This document shows positions 15,833-24,500 of a DNA stretch of 64,000 bases, piece by piece. The number at the start of each line of letters is the position of its first letter. Position 1 is the stretch's first letter. The stretch spans positions 248,001 through 312,000 of the forward strand of contig NZ_SMLB01000001.1 in the NCBI RefSeq assembly GCF_004349105.1, written 5' to 3'. Below the pieces are notes generated by a model, which saw only the letters and a list, made by a program, of their open reading frames with translations, was not told the origin of the DNA and searched no databases. Position numbers and translations under genes: made by a program. This stretch comes from Jiangella aurantiaca. GTDB lineage: Bacteria > Actinomycetota > Actinomycetes > Jiangellales > Jiangellaceae.

Positions 15833-16698
15833 CGGTGCTCCCGCTCGTCCGTGAAGGCGGCCGCGTGGTCCGCGACCCATTGGCCGAACGTGCGGGCGGG
15901 CCGGCCGAGGATCTTCTCGACGTCGTCCGAGGTCGGCTGCGGTGCGCCTGCGAGCCGTTCGTACCTGGCCATCAGCGCGCCGACGAACGGCTCGGGCAGG
16001 CCGTGCGCGACCAGGTGCTCGGCGACTTCCCGCGGCGGGCGGGCCTCGTAGCGCAGCGGGCGGCCGAGCACGTCGCCGATGACGCCGGCCATCTCCGCGT
16101 GGGTGAGCGACTGCGGTCCGGTCAGCTCGACCCGCCGGCCGACCACGTCGTCGGTGAGCAGGGCGCGAGCGGCCACACTCGCGAGATCCTGCTGATGGAC
16201 CGGTGCCTCGCTGTGGTGGGGGTAGACGTAACGGACGACGTCGCCGCGCCGGATCTGAGCGCCCCACATGGCGATCGTGTTGGCGGCGAAGAAGCTCGCC
16301 CGCAGGCCGGTCCACTCCAGGCCGCTGCCGGCGGCGGCATCCTCGGCCTCGCGGTTGCGGTCGCCGGCGTACCGCGACGGCTGCTCCGACGGGTCGTCGT
16401 CGACGTTCGTGGCCGAGAGGGCGACGATCCGCCGCACCCCGCGTCGCCGGGCCAGGTCCGCGAGCTCGGCGGCCGCGTCGCCCACGGCACGGGGATGCAG
16501 GAACAGCGACGTGACGCCGTCGAGCGCCTCGGCAACGGTGTCCGGCCGGGCGGGGTCGCCATCGACGACCTCGACGCCCGCCGGCAGGCCGGCGGCCGCC
16601 GCGTCGCGGCTGACGGCGCGCACGTGGGCGCCCGCGACGCGCAGCAGGTCGACCAGCGGCCGTCCGACCGTTCCGGTCGCTCCGGTCACCAGAATCAC
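15829..16698 (-). CDS. NmrA-like NAD(P)-binding reductase
   Basis: A 289-residue atypical short-chain reductase. The nucleotide loop VTGATGTVGRP is at residues 4-14, the NmrA-like core has IVALSATNVDDDP and GLRASFFAANT, and the C-terminal part resembles NAD(P)H-binding quinone-sensing proteins (EMAGVIGDVLGRPLRYE). The start is ATG at 16698 with GAGGAG upstream. It is the first gene of an operon with a broken reductase, a DUF1772 protein, a hydrolase and a membrane protein. The operon is divergent from a MarR gene, with two matching dyads between them, so a MarR ligand (often a phenolic or quinone) probably induces it. Confidence 0.88.
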   Translation of the reverse strand: MILVTGATGTVGRPLVDLLRVAGAHVRAVSRDAAAAGLPAGVEVVDGDPARPDTVAEALDGVTSLFLHPRAVGDAAAELADLARRRGVRRIVALSATNVDDDPSEQPSRYAGDRNREAEDAAAGSGLEWTGLRASFFAANTIAMWGAQIRRGDVVRYVYPHHSEAPVHQQDLASVAARALLTDDVVGRRVELTGPQSLTHAEMAGVIGDVLGRPLRYEARPPREVAEHLVAHGLPEPFVGALMARYERLAGAPQPTSDDVEKILGRPARTFGQWVADHAAAFTDEREHR

Positions 16699-16724
16699 GA
16701 TGAGCCTCCTCGATTACTCAATGA

Positions 16725-16739
16725 CTCGTACGATACGAG
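16725..16739. promoter_or_regulatory. Probable MarR operator 1
   Basis: CTCGTA-CGA-TACGAG has perfect 6-bp arms. It lies 27 bp upstream of the reductase start in the divergent promoter region shared with the MarR gene. Confidence 0.6.
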
Positions 16740-16762
16740 AACCGTAGCATCTATTTTGAGTT

Positions 16763-16776
16763 CCGTATCTTATGAG
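16763..16776. promoter_or_regulatory. Probable MarR operator 2
   Basis: Read on the minus strand it is CTCATA-AGA-TACGG, the same pattern as operator 1 with small changes. Two similar sites in one divergent promoter fit a MarR repressor acting on both genes. Confidence 0.5.
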
Positions 16777-16874
16777 AGACGTCACAGTGTGTGCCGGAGG
16801 GCCGGAGGAGGCTGCGATAACCTTTGGGACGCAGACGATATGAAGGCGGAACCATCGAACCGAGGGCGCGGCAG

Positions 16875-17378
16875 ATGACCCCCACCACGGCCGGCGACGA
16901 GGACTCCGACGCGCGCCGTCGGCGGCGCCGGTCGGGCGCCGCGATCAAGGAGTCGATGCGTGAGCTGAGCGTCCAGCTCTCGCTGCTGAACCATCAGATC
17001 AGCGCGTCCTTCGACCTCCGCGACACCGACTTCGACTGCCTGGACGTCATCAAGCGCCACGGTCCGCTGACCCCCAGCGGGCTGGCGCGGCGCACCGGGC
17101 TGCACGCCGCCACGCTGACCGGCATCCTCGACCGCCTCGAGCGAGGGGAGTGGATCGCGCGCGAGCGCGACCCCGCGGACCGCCGGGCCGTCATCGTCCG
17201 TGCCCGCCGCGAGCGCAATCCCGAGCTGTTCCGCAAGTTCGCTGGCATGAACAGCGCGATGGACGGCCTGCTCGCCGACTACAGCCCGGACCAGCTGGAG
17301 CTGCTCGCCGACTTCCTGCGGCGGACGGCCGACGCCGGTCGCGGCGCCACCGATGCGCTTGTCCGGGGTGCGGACTAG
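16875..17378 (+). CDS. MarR-family transcriptional regulator
   Basis: A 167-residue winged-helix regulator. An Arg-rich N terminus is followed by a dimerisation helix and the DNA-binding region (GPLTPSGLARRTGLHAATLT and GILDRLERGEWIARERDPAD), with the wing at RDPADRRAV, which is typical of the family. I chose ATG at 16875 over an in-frame ATG at 16824 because the conserved domain begins about 40 residues later either way; neither has a strong ribosome site. It is divergent from the NmrA-like reductase operon, with two dyads of the same pattern in between, so it likely represses both. Confidence 0.88.
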   Translation: MTPTTAGDEDSDARRRRRRSGAAIKESMRELSVQLSLLNHQISASFDLRDTDFDCLDVIKRHGPLTPSGLARRTGLHAATLTGILDRLERGEWIARERDPADRRAVIVRARRERNPELFRKFAGMNSAMDGLLADYSPDQLELLADFLRRTADAGRGATDALVRGAD

Positions 17379-17431
17379 CGTCCGGCCATGGCGGACGCGC
17401 GGCTGCGGCGACGATCGGTGCTGGCCGGCTG

Positions 17432-17510
17432 ACGCCGTACCGCGAGCCGCACGTGCGGTTCGGCACCAGCATCGTCACGACGCCCGAACACCGCGGACGG
17501 GCTGCCGGTT
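17432..17510 (+). pseudogene. Possible remnant of a GNAT acetyltransferase
   Basis: One frame reads PYREPHVRFGTSIVTTPEHR followed by GR, which resembles the strand and acetyl-CoA loop of GNAT enzymes (usual pattern ...TLVLPEHRGRRLG). The similarity covers only about 25 residues, and no start or remaining domain is visible. It may be chance. Confidence 0.25.
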
Positions 17511-17555
17511 CGAGGTGCGGTTCCCCGCCGGCTGACCGCGGTCCGGCCGTTCCGG

Positions 17556-17585
17556 TTGACACGGTCCCGACTCGGGTCCGAGAAT
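17556..17585 (+). promoter_or_regulatory. Candidate promoter for the SDR gene
   Basis: TTGACA at 17556 and GAGAAT at 17580 are spaced 18 bp apart, with a CTCGG-GT-CCGAG dyad lying in the spacer where a repressor could bind. It is 38 bp upstream of the GTG start. Confidence 0.4.
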
Positions 17586-17622
17586 TCGAACCGGCCGTTG
17601 CATCCATTGAAACGGGTGACGA

Positions 17623-18396
17623 GTGGACGAGGGCCGGCTGGCCGGACGGGTGGCGCTGGTGACGGGCGCCTCCCGGGGCATCGGTGCGGCGGTGGCGCGG
17701 GCGTTCGCCGCCGAGGGTGCATCTCTCGCGCTCGGGTACGAGCCGCGTCCCGACATGGCCGCCTTGGCCGAGGACCTCGCCGCCGAGCTGCGGGCGTCCG
17801 GCACCAAGGCGGTCGCGCTGGCGGCCGACCTCGCCGAACCCGGCGCCGTCGAGGAGCTTGTCGACGGCGCTCGCGCGCACCTCGGCCCGCTCGACGTCGT
17901 CGTCGCGAACGCCGCGCTGTCCGCGCAGTCGCCGTGGCGGGAGATCAGCGTCGCCGAGTGGGACCGCGTTCTCGCCGTCAACCTGCGCGGCAGCTGGCTG
18001 CTCGCCCGGGCCGCGTATCCCGACCTCGTCGCGAGCGGCCGCGGCTCGATCATCACCGTCAGCAGCGTGATGGCCCGCACCGGGCAGGCTGGTGCGCTGC
18101 ACTACACCGCCAGCAAGGCCGGCATCATCGGGCTGACCCGCGCCCTGGCCCGCGAGACCGGCCCCGACGGCGTCCGCGTCAACGCCGTCATGCCCGGCGC
18201 CATCCGGACCGAGCACGAGGAGGCCCTCCAGCCCGACGCAGACGCGGTGTTCGAGCAGGTCACGGCCGTGCAGTCGCTCAAGCGCCGGGGCACCGCCGAC
18301 GACCTCGCCGGCGCCTTCGTCTACCTCGCCAGCGACGACAGCGCGTTCGTCACCGGCCAGGTCCTCACCGTCGACGGCGGCTGGGTGTTCGGCTGA
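17623..18396 (+). CDS. Short-chain dehydrogenase/reductase (classical SDR)
   Basis: A 257-residue Rossmann-fold oxidoreductase. The TGASRGIG nucleotide loop is at residues 14-21, Asn120 in VNLRGSW, catalytic Ser147/148 in TVSSVM, Tyr161 and Lys165 in YTASK, and a C-terminal TGQVLTVDGGW. This is the FabG-like layout, and all catalytic residues are present. The start is GTG at 17623; the ribosome site is not strong. No pathway partner is adjacent, so the substrate is unknown. Confidence 0.9.
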   Translation: MDEGRLAGRVALVTGASRGIGAAVARAFAAEGASLALGYEPRPDMAALAEDLAAELRASGTKAVALAADLAEPGAVEELVDGARAHLGPLDVVVANAALSAQSPWREISVAEWDRVLAVNLRGSWLLARAAYPDLVASGRGSIITVSSVMARTGQAGALHYTASKAGIIGLTRALARETGPDGVRVNAVMPGAIRTEHEEALQPDADAVFEQVTAVQSLKRRGTADDLAGAFVYLASDDSAFVTGQVLTVDGGWVFG

Positions 18397-18447
18397 GCGG
18401 CCGCTTGCCGGCCGACCTTGTCAGTCCCGCTCGATAGAACGCACGGC

Positions 18448-18453
18448 TAGCCT
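18448..18453 (+). promoter_or_regulatory. Candidate -10 box of a leaderless transcript
   Basis: TAGCCT ends 8 nt before the GTG start at 18462, and no ribosome site is present. The same hexamer occurs 6-7 nt before the GTG starts at 51534 and 63864. Confidence 0.45.
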
Positions 18454-18461
18454 TGGCGCTC

Positions 18462-19238
18462 GTGTTCACTCGCAACGAGCGCTCGGCGCTGCGTGACGCT
18501 CTCGTCGCGGCCGCCCGCGCCGACCACCGCATCGACGGCGCCGCCGTCACCGGTTCCGCGGCGAGCGGCGCCGAGGACGGCTGGTCCGACGTCGACCTCG
18601 CGTTCGGCCTGGCCGAGGGCGCCGACCAGGCCGCGGTGATCGCCGACTGGACGGCGGCGATGTACGAGCGGCACGGCGCGGTCGCACACCTCGACGTCCC
18701 GCGCGGCGCAACCATCTACCGGGTGTTCCTGCTGGCCAGCACGTTGCAGGTCGACATCGCGTTCGCGCCGGCGGCGGAGTTCGGCGCCATCGCCCCGACG
18801 TTCCGGCTACTGTTCGGCACCGCTCGCGACGTGCCTGTCGCCGCGCCACCGGAGGCCGCGGGGCTGGTCGGGATGGGCTGGCTGTACGCGCTGCACGCGC
18901 GGTCCAGCATCGAACGCGGCCGCGGCTGGCAGGCGCTGTACATGATCAATGGCCTGCGCGACCAGGTCGTCGCGCTGGCCTGCCTGCAGCACGACCTGCC
19001 CGCCTGGCAGGGCCGCGGCGTCGACGGCCTGCCTGCGGCGGTGACGCAGCCGCTGCTGGGCACGCTGGTCGGTGCGCTCGACGACGCCACGCTGCGCCGC
19101 GCGTTCGCCGTCGCGACCGAGGCGCTGCTCGCCGAGGCCGCCCACGTCGACCCCGCCCTGGCCGAGCGGCTGGCCGGGCCGCTGCGCGCGATGACCGATG
19201 CCGGGCGATCAGGCGCGGCCGGCCAGGAACCGCAGTAG
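18462..19238 (+). CDS. Nucleotidyltransferase-domain protein
   Basis: A 258-residue protein of the polymerase-beta-like nucleotidyltransferase fold. The signature GSAASGAEDGWSDVDLAF (G-S ... D-x-D) lies near residues 31-48, and a helical C-terminal half follows, as in aminoglycoside adenylyltransferase-like proteins. GTG at 18462 is preferred over TTG at 18453 because the TAGCCT box suggests a leaderless start there. The substrate is unknown. Its 3' end overlaps the convergent small gene by 30 bp. Confidence 0.75.
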   Translation: MFTRNERSALRDALVAAARADHRIDGAAVTGSAASGAEDGWSDVDLAFGLAEGADQAAVIADWTAAMYERHGAVAHLDVPRGATIYRVFLLASTLQVDIAFAPAAEFGAIAPTFRLLFGTARDVPVAAPPEAAGLVGMGWLYALHARSSIERGRGWQALYMINGLRDQVVALACLQHDLPAWQGRGVDGLPAAVTQPLLGTLVGALDDATLRRAFAVATEALLAEAAHVDPALAERLAGPLRAMTDAGRSGAAGQEPQ

Positions 19239-19391
19239 TGCCGGGTCGGCCGACGTGAACCGGTCGACCTCCTCGCCGCCGTCGCAGCGGCACAGGGCGA
19301 CGGTGACGGTCGTGGCCGTGCGGGCGACGACGCGCCACTCGCCGCCCGCGTCCTCCCAGCGGGTCACCACGCCGACCGGGTCGTCGCTCAT
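19209..19391 (-). CDS. Small conserved-type hypothetical protein (60 aa)
   Basis: A 60-residue protein (MSDDPVGVVTRWEDAGGEWR...LCRCDGGEEVDRFTSADPAL) that I recall as a type common in actinobacterial genomes, with no known function. The CxC near residue 35 and balanced composition argue for a real gene. ATG at 19391 follows TAGGGT by 6 nt with no ribosome site, suggesting a leaderless transcript whose promoter overlaps the stop codon of the DHFR-like gene. It converges on, and overlaps by 30 bp, the nucleotidyltransferase gene. Confidence 0.65.
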   Translation of the reverse strand: MSDDPVGVVTRWEDAGGEWRVVARTATTVTVALCRCDGGEEVDRFTSADPALLRFLAGRA

Positions 19392-19400
19392 ACCCACACC

Positions 19401-19967
19401 CTAGGCGCGGTCCCGCTCGAACAGGGTGATCAGGACGCCCTCGCCGACGGTCCGCGACTCGGTGGGCCGCCACCGGGTCCGGTCCGTGGTCTCGCCGAAC
19501 AGCTTGCGCCCGGTGCCCAGCACGAATGGGAACGTCATGAGGTGCAACTCGTCGACCAGGTCGTGCTCGAGGAGCTCCTGCGCGAGCTTGATGCTGCCGA
19601 CGACCTGCAGCTCGCCGTCGGTCTCGGCCTTGAGCCGGGCCACCTCGGTGGCGACGTCGCCACTGATCACCTGCGTGTTGTTCCACGTGGGCTCGGTCAG
19701 CGTGCTCGAGACGACGTACTTGCGCATGCCGTTGTATTTGTCGGCCAGGACGCCTTCGTAGCTCGGCCAGGCGGCCGCGAAGCCTTCGTACGTCACCCGG
19801 CCGAGCAGCAGTGCCTCGGCGCCGAGCGCCTCGTCGGTCTTGAACTGCTCGCCCTCGTCGCCGCGGTCGATCTCGAAGGTCCAGTCCCTGTACCTGAAGT
19901 CCTCGCCGGCGGGCGCCTGCACGACGCCGTCGAGGCTGATGAACTCGGTGACGACGATGCGGCCCAC
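19401..19967 (-). CDS. RibD C-terminal/dihydrofolate-reductase-like protein
   Basis: A 188-residue protein of the DHFR/RibD_C family common in actinobacteria. It opens with VVTEFISLDGVVQAPAGEDF and has LLLGRVTYEGFAAAWPS and a DELHLMTFPFVLGTGRKLF C-terminal segment typical of the group. These proteins probably reduce a pterin- or pyrimidine-like substrate with NADPH, but individual roles are rarely known. GTG at 19967 begins 2 bp after the stop of the alpha/beta-hydrolase gene, so the two form one operon under the TetR operator. Confidence 0.85.
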   Translation of the reverse strand: MGRIVVTEFISLDGVVQAPAGEDFRYRDWTFEIDRGDEGEQFKTDEALGAEALLLGRVTYEGFAAAWPSYEGVLADKYNGMRKYVVSSTLTEPTWNNTQVISGDVATEVARLKAETDGELQVVGSIKLAQELLEHDLVDELHLMTFPFVLGTGRKLFGETTDRTRWRPTESRTVGEGVLITLFERDRA

Positions 19968-19969
19968 GG

Positions 19970-20779
19970 TCAGGCCCCCTGCACGAACGCGCGCAGCGCC
20001 GGAGCGAGCACGTCGGCCGTCGTGCCATGGTTCTCGCCCGGCACCGGCTTCAGCGTCGCCGTCGGCAGCAGCTCGGCCAGCGCCCGCGGACCCGGGATCA
20101 GCGTCGGCCAGGTGTCGATGCCGTGCATGACGAGGACCGGGACGTCGATCGACGCCCAGCGGTCGGCCGGCAGCGGGTTGCCGGACATCGTCGTGCCCAT
20201 GATGCGGCCGTCGTAGGCGATCGTCGGCGCGATGCCCAGCATGACCGGCCAGAAGTCGCTCTGCTTCAGCCCTTCGACGTCCTCGGGGGAGGCGACGATC
20301 GCATCGGTCATGAAGATCGCGACCGCCTCGTCCGGCCGCCCGGCCGCGTTGGCGGCGTCGAGCCGTTCGACGTAGTCCGGCGGCAGCGGCGGGCGGACGT
20401 CGTCGACGACGAACGGCGGCTCGAAAACCGCGACGTGGCTGACCGGCACCAGGCCGGAGGCGGCCACGTCCAGGGCCAGGACGCCGCCGGAGGACCAGCC
20501 GAAGATGACGGCCGGCCCGCCGCCGGCATCCTCGACCAGGGTGGCGACGTCCTCGATCTCGCGCCGGACGGCGTACGGCGCGGTGTCGGTGCTCTCGCCG
20601 CGGCCGCGGCGGTCGTAGGCGTAGGTGCGGAACTCGTCGGCCAGCAGCCGGCCGGTCTCGGCGTTCAGCGGGTTGGTCGCACGGTAGGCGGTGGCGCCGT
20701 CGATCATGATCAGCGGCCGGCCGCTGCCGAAGGCGTCGAAGGCGATGGTGGTGCCGTCCTTGGAAATGACCGTGCTCAT
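19970..20779 (-). CDS. Alpha/beta hydrolase
   Basis: A 269-residue hydrolase with the nucleophile elbow GWSSGG, a RRGRGES segment after strand 4 and catalytic His in GENHGTT near the C terminus. It is the first gene of a two-gene operon with the RibD_C protein, divergent from a TetR gene. An 18-bp dyad in the shared promoter indicates TetR control. The substrate is not evident; esterase or lactonase activity is typical for the family. Confidence 0.85.
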   Translation of the reverse strand: MSTVISKDGTTIAFDAFGSGRPLIMIDGATAYRATNPLNAETGRLLADEFRTYAYDRRGRGESTDTAPYAVRREIEDVATLVEDAGGGPAVIFGWSSGGVLALDVAASGLVPVSHVAVFEPPFVVDDVRPPLPPDYVERLDAANAAGRPDEAVAIFMTDAIVASPEDVEGLKQSDFWPVMLGIAPTIAYDGRIMGTTMSGNPLPADRWASIDVPVLVMHGIDTWPTLIPGPRALAELLPTATLKPVPGENHGTTADVLAPALRAFVQGA

Positions 20780-20811
20780 CTCGTGCTCCCGTATCTCGGC
20801 GGTGGCTTGGA

Positions 20812-20853
20812 ACTAGACGGTACAGTACTCACATAAGTACGGAACTGTCTAGT
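20812..20853. promoter_or_regulatory. TetR operator (18-bp arms)
   Basis: ACTAGACGGTACAGTACT and AGTACGGAACTGTCTAGT are inverted copies that agree at 15 of 18 positions, separated by CACATA. The dyad lies midway between the hydrolase and TetR start codons, and the local AT content is high, so promoters probably overlap it. Confidence 0.75.
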
Positions 20854-20882
20854 ACTCTGTTCGCAGCGAGCGAGGAGGAGCC

Positions 20883-21518
20883 ATGGTTCTCGAGGACGTG
20901 GACGAAGGACGGACGGCGCGCAAGCGCCGCGCCATCCTCGAGGCGGCCACCGAGGTGTTCCTGCAGCACGGCTACGTGGGCGCAAGCATGGACCAGGTGG
21001 CGGCGAAGGCGGCGGTCTCCAAGCAGACCGTCTACAAGCAGTTCGCCGACAAGGAGCACCTGTTCGCCGAGATCATCGTCGGCCGGACATCGGTGCTGGG
21101 CGACCGGCTCGCCGAGGTGTACGCGACCCTCGACGACGCCACCGACCCGCGGCAGGCACTGCGCGACGTCTGTCACCAGCTGCTGGGCAGCCTCAGCCGG
21201 CCCGACGTGCTCCAGCTGCGCCGGCTGGTCATCGCTGAGGCCGACCGCTTCCCCGGGGTCTCCGGCACGTGGTGGGAGCGGGCCTTCCATCCGTCGCTGG
21301 TGGTGCTGGGTGAGGCGCTGCAGCGGATGGCCGGTCGGGGCCTGCTGCGCGAACTCGACGACCCGACCCTGGCCGCCTACCACCTCGCCGGTCTCGTCAT
21401 GTACAAGCCGATGAACCGGATGATGTTCGCCGGCACCGCGGCGGTGCCGCCGCCGGACGAGCTGGAGTACCTCGCCGACCGCGCGGCCGACGTGTTCGTA
21501 GCCGCCTACGGACGGTGA
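20883..21518 (+). CDS. TetR-family regulator
   Basis: A 211-residue regulator. The helix-turn-helix (YVGASMDQVAAKAAVSKQTV, then YKQFADKEHLF) occupies about residues 31-65, and the C-terminal ligand domain matches the AefR-like TetR_C group (WWERAFHPSL...). The start is ATG at 20883 behind GAGGAG. It is divergent from the hydrolase/RibD_C operon, with a strong 18-bp dyad between the two start codons, so autoregulation and repression of that operon are likely. Confidence 0.9.
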   Translation: MVLEDVDEGRTARKRRAILEAATEVFLQHGYVGASMDQVAAKAAVSKQTVYKQFADKEHLFAEIIVGRTSVLGDRLAEVYATLDDATDPRQALRDVCHQLLGSLSRPDVLQLRRLVIAEADRFPGVSGTWWERAFHPSLVVLGEALQRMAGRGLLRELDDPTLAAYHLAGLVMYKPMNRMMFAGTAAVPPPDELEYLADRAADVFVAAYGR

Positions 21519-21521
21519 CGC

Positions 21522-21562
21522 AGGTGCGCCGGCCCGGGCTGCGGTCCCGGGCCGGCACACCT
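21522..21562. terminator. Bidirectional terminator hairpin
   Basis: GCCGGCCCGGG pairs perfectly with CCCGGGCCGGC, extended by AGGTG/CACCT, between the converging TetR and GH127 genes. Confidence 0.8.
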
Positions 21563-21584
21563 CCGCCGGATCACGCGGGCGCCG

Positions 21585-24500
21585 TCACGTCACCCGGAGG
21601 TCGGCCTGCGCCCGCGAGGCCGCCGTGATCACGTTCTGCCGGTCGCGCCGGCTGAACCGGCCGGCCGCGACCCACTCGGCCGACACCTCCTCGACCCGGC
21701 GGATGAACCGGCCGTGGTCGGGGAACGGCGCCGCCGCCCAGACCTTGTCGAGGAAGCTGTCGCCGTCGTCGCCGCGGGCCTCGTTGGAGACGCCGGAGTC
21801 GACCGACCCGAACACGATCTTCGGCTCGACCCGCTTGTAGTACACGTGGTGCGCGTCGTTGATGCCGACGTAGAGCGGCCGCAGTGTGTGGTCGTGCGTG
21901 CTGAAGAAGTTCGGTTCCTCCAGCGCCTCGACGGCCGCCGCGAGGTCGCCGTCGAGCTTGAGGTGCGGGTAGAAGGAGAACTGCCGCCACTCGCGCGACC
22001 GGTTGAGCGCCGGCAGCACCACCGGGCCGTGGAAGATGCTCTCGACCTGCGGGTCGTCCAGCGCGCGCTCGGTGCGCAGGCTGAACGGCATCGCGATGTC
22101 GATGCGGTCGCCCGGCGCCCAGCTGTGGTCCAGCGTCAGGTATGTGCCCGGCTCGGCCGCGACGTCCACGGCGGCGCCGTTCACCGTCACGGTGAAGCCG
22201 CGCCGCGCCCAGAACGGCACCCGCAGCTTGACGGCGAGCGGCCCGCTGCCGTCGACGGTGATCGACGTCGACTCCTGCCGCGGGAAGTCCGTCACCTGGG
22301 TGACGGTGAAGCCCTTCTCGGCCCACGTCAGGGTAGAGGCGATGTATAGGTTCACGTACAGCGTCGACCCGTCGGCGGACTGCGCGTAGATCGTCTCCTG
22401 GTACTTCGTGTGGTTCTCCATGCCGGTGCCGCCGCAGCAGGTGCCGTTGTTGCCGAAGCCGCGGGTGGCGCCCGGGTGGGCCGGCAGGAAGTACGTCACC
22501 TGCGGGTCGCCGGCGCTGTCGTTGTCGCGGCGCGAGCCGAGGATGTGGTTGGTCAGGCCCCGCTCGTAGTAGTCCATGTACGCCGGGTCGGGGTTGTGGA
22601 AGTACAGGTTCCGGGTCAGCTTGAGCAGGTTGTACGTCGAGCAGGTCTCGCCGCCGCCGCTGCTGGTGCCCGAGGTCGCGCTCTGGAAGTGCAGCGACTC
22701 GGAGATGTCGCCGCGCGGCTGGAACAGCTCGGGGTTGGTGTTCGCCGGCCGCCCGGGCGCCTCGCCGTACTGTCCGCCGGCCGAGCCGTGGCTGAACATC
22801 CGGTACGGGATGATCATGTGCCAGAAGTTCTCGGCCGCCGTGTGGTACTCGGCGTTGGCCTCGGTGTCCTGCTCGTAGATGCGCAGGTAGCCGGTGAACT
22901 GCGACACGTGCTGGTTGACGTGGATGCCGGTGAGCACGTCGCGGTCCTCCAGGGCCGCCGGGAACACCGTCCGCCGGTTGTCGAACGCCTTCGCGGCGAC
23001 GAGGTACCTGGCGGCCTGCTCGGGGTCGGTCGCGATGGCGGCCAGGTGGGCGAGGTTCTCGTTCGACCCGCCGAACTCGCCGGCGATGTGCAGCGACCAC
23101 ATCCGGTTGAGGTTCTCGCGCGGCACCCGCGACAGCCGGCTGTGCACCCAGTCGCCCATCTTCATGACGATCTCGAGCGCGCGCTGGCTGCCGGCCAGGA
23201 GATGCGCGTCGATGAGGCCGCGCATGATCTTGTGCAGCGTGTAGTACGGCGCCCAGATGCCGGAGCCGCTGTAGGTGGTGAACTCCTCCAGCCGGATGAA
23301 CTGCGCCTCGGTGTACGCGGACAGGAAGCCCGGATGCCGGCGCCCGTCCGTCGCGCCGAAGAACTCGCCGTGGTTGTTGCGCCCGGAGGAGTCGGCGATC
23401 GTCGGGCCGGGCGCCTCGTCGAAGCGGTACCAGGCGACGAGGCCGTCGGTGCCGGAAGACGTGGGATCGGCCACGACGGCGGCGACCTCGGCGGGGCTCA
23501 GGCCGCGGCTGAAAATCTGGAACTCGTCGACCAGGCCGTTCAGGAACTTGATGTTGACCTGTGGGAACTGCGCGCGGCCGATCCAGTTGGCCGGCGTCAC
23601 GCCCAGGTCCGACGGCGACAGGCTCAGTTCGGCGCTACCCGCCGCGACGCCGTTGACGTAGATGGTGCCGATGCCGCCGGACTTGACCACGGCGACGTGC
23701 GCCCACTCGCCGGCCGTGAGCGCCGTCGTCGCCTGGACGCGTTGTTCGCCGGCCGCGCCGCCGGTGGTGATGGCGAAGCGCGGGCCGGTGTCGTTGTGCA
23801 CGGACAGGTACATCCGCGACAACGAGTCCGACGCGGCGCTGCCTGGGTGGCCGAAGTCGAACAGGCGGGCGTTGTCGTCGCGTACGGCGAGGTTCACCCA
23901 CGCGGCCACGGTGAAGTCGGTGAGGCCGCTGACGATGCCGGCCGGGAGCTTGATGTAGTCGGCGTCGCCGGTGATGTGGCCGTTCGGGGTGCCGGTGAGC
24001 CGGATCACTGTCCCGTTCCGGCCGGGCACCCGCGGCGTGGGCCGCGCGGCCTGGGCGGCCAGTGCGTCCTGGCACTCGCCCAGCCCGTTCACCATGTAGT
24101 CGAGCTTGTCCTTGAAGATCTGCTCGCCGGTCGACGCCCACGACTGCGCCAGCAGCGTCAGGAAGTGCCCGCTGAAGTGGCCGCGCAGGTTGCCGTCGGG
24201 CGACTCCCAACTGCCGATCGGGTTCACGCCCTTGTGGTCCAGCCCGGCCGTCACCCGGAAGCTGCGCAGCATGCGGTCCGGCCCGCGCTGGTCGTCGCGC
24301 ACGCCATTGACGACGCTTGGACCGTACTCGCGGGCGTAGTTGAGCAGCCGGTTCCGCTTCTCCTTGAAGACGCTGTCGCCCAGCGTCACCTGGCTCAGCG
24401 TGAACGGGCGCACCCGCCAGCTGTCCGCGATCGGCAGGCTCGGCAGGCTGGTGGGCGTGGCCGCGGCGGTGGAGGCGCTGCCGGGCGCGGCACCGGCGGT

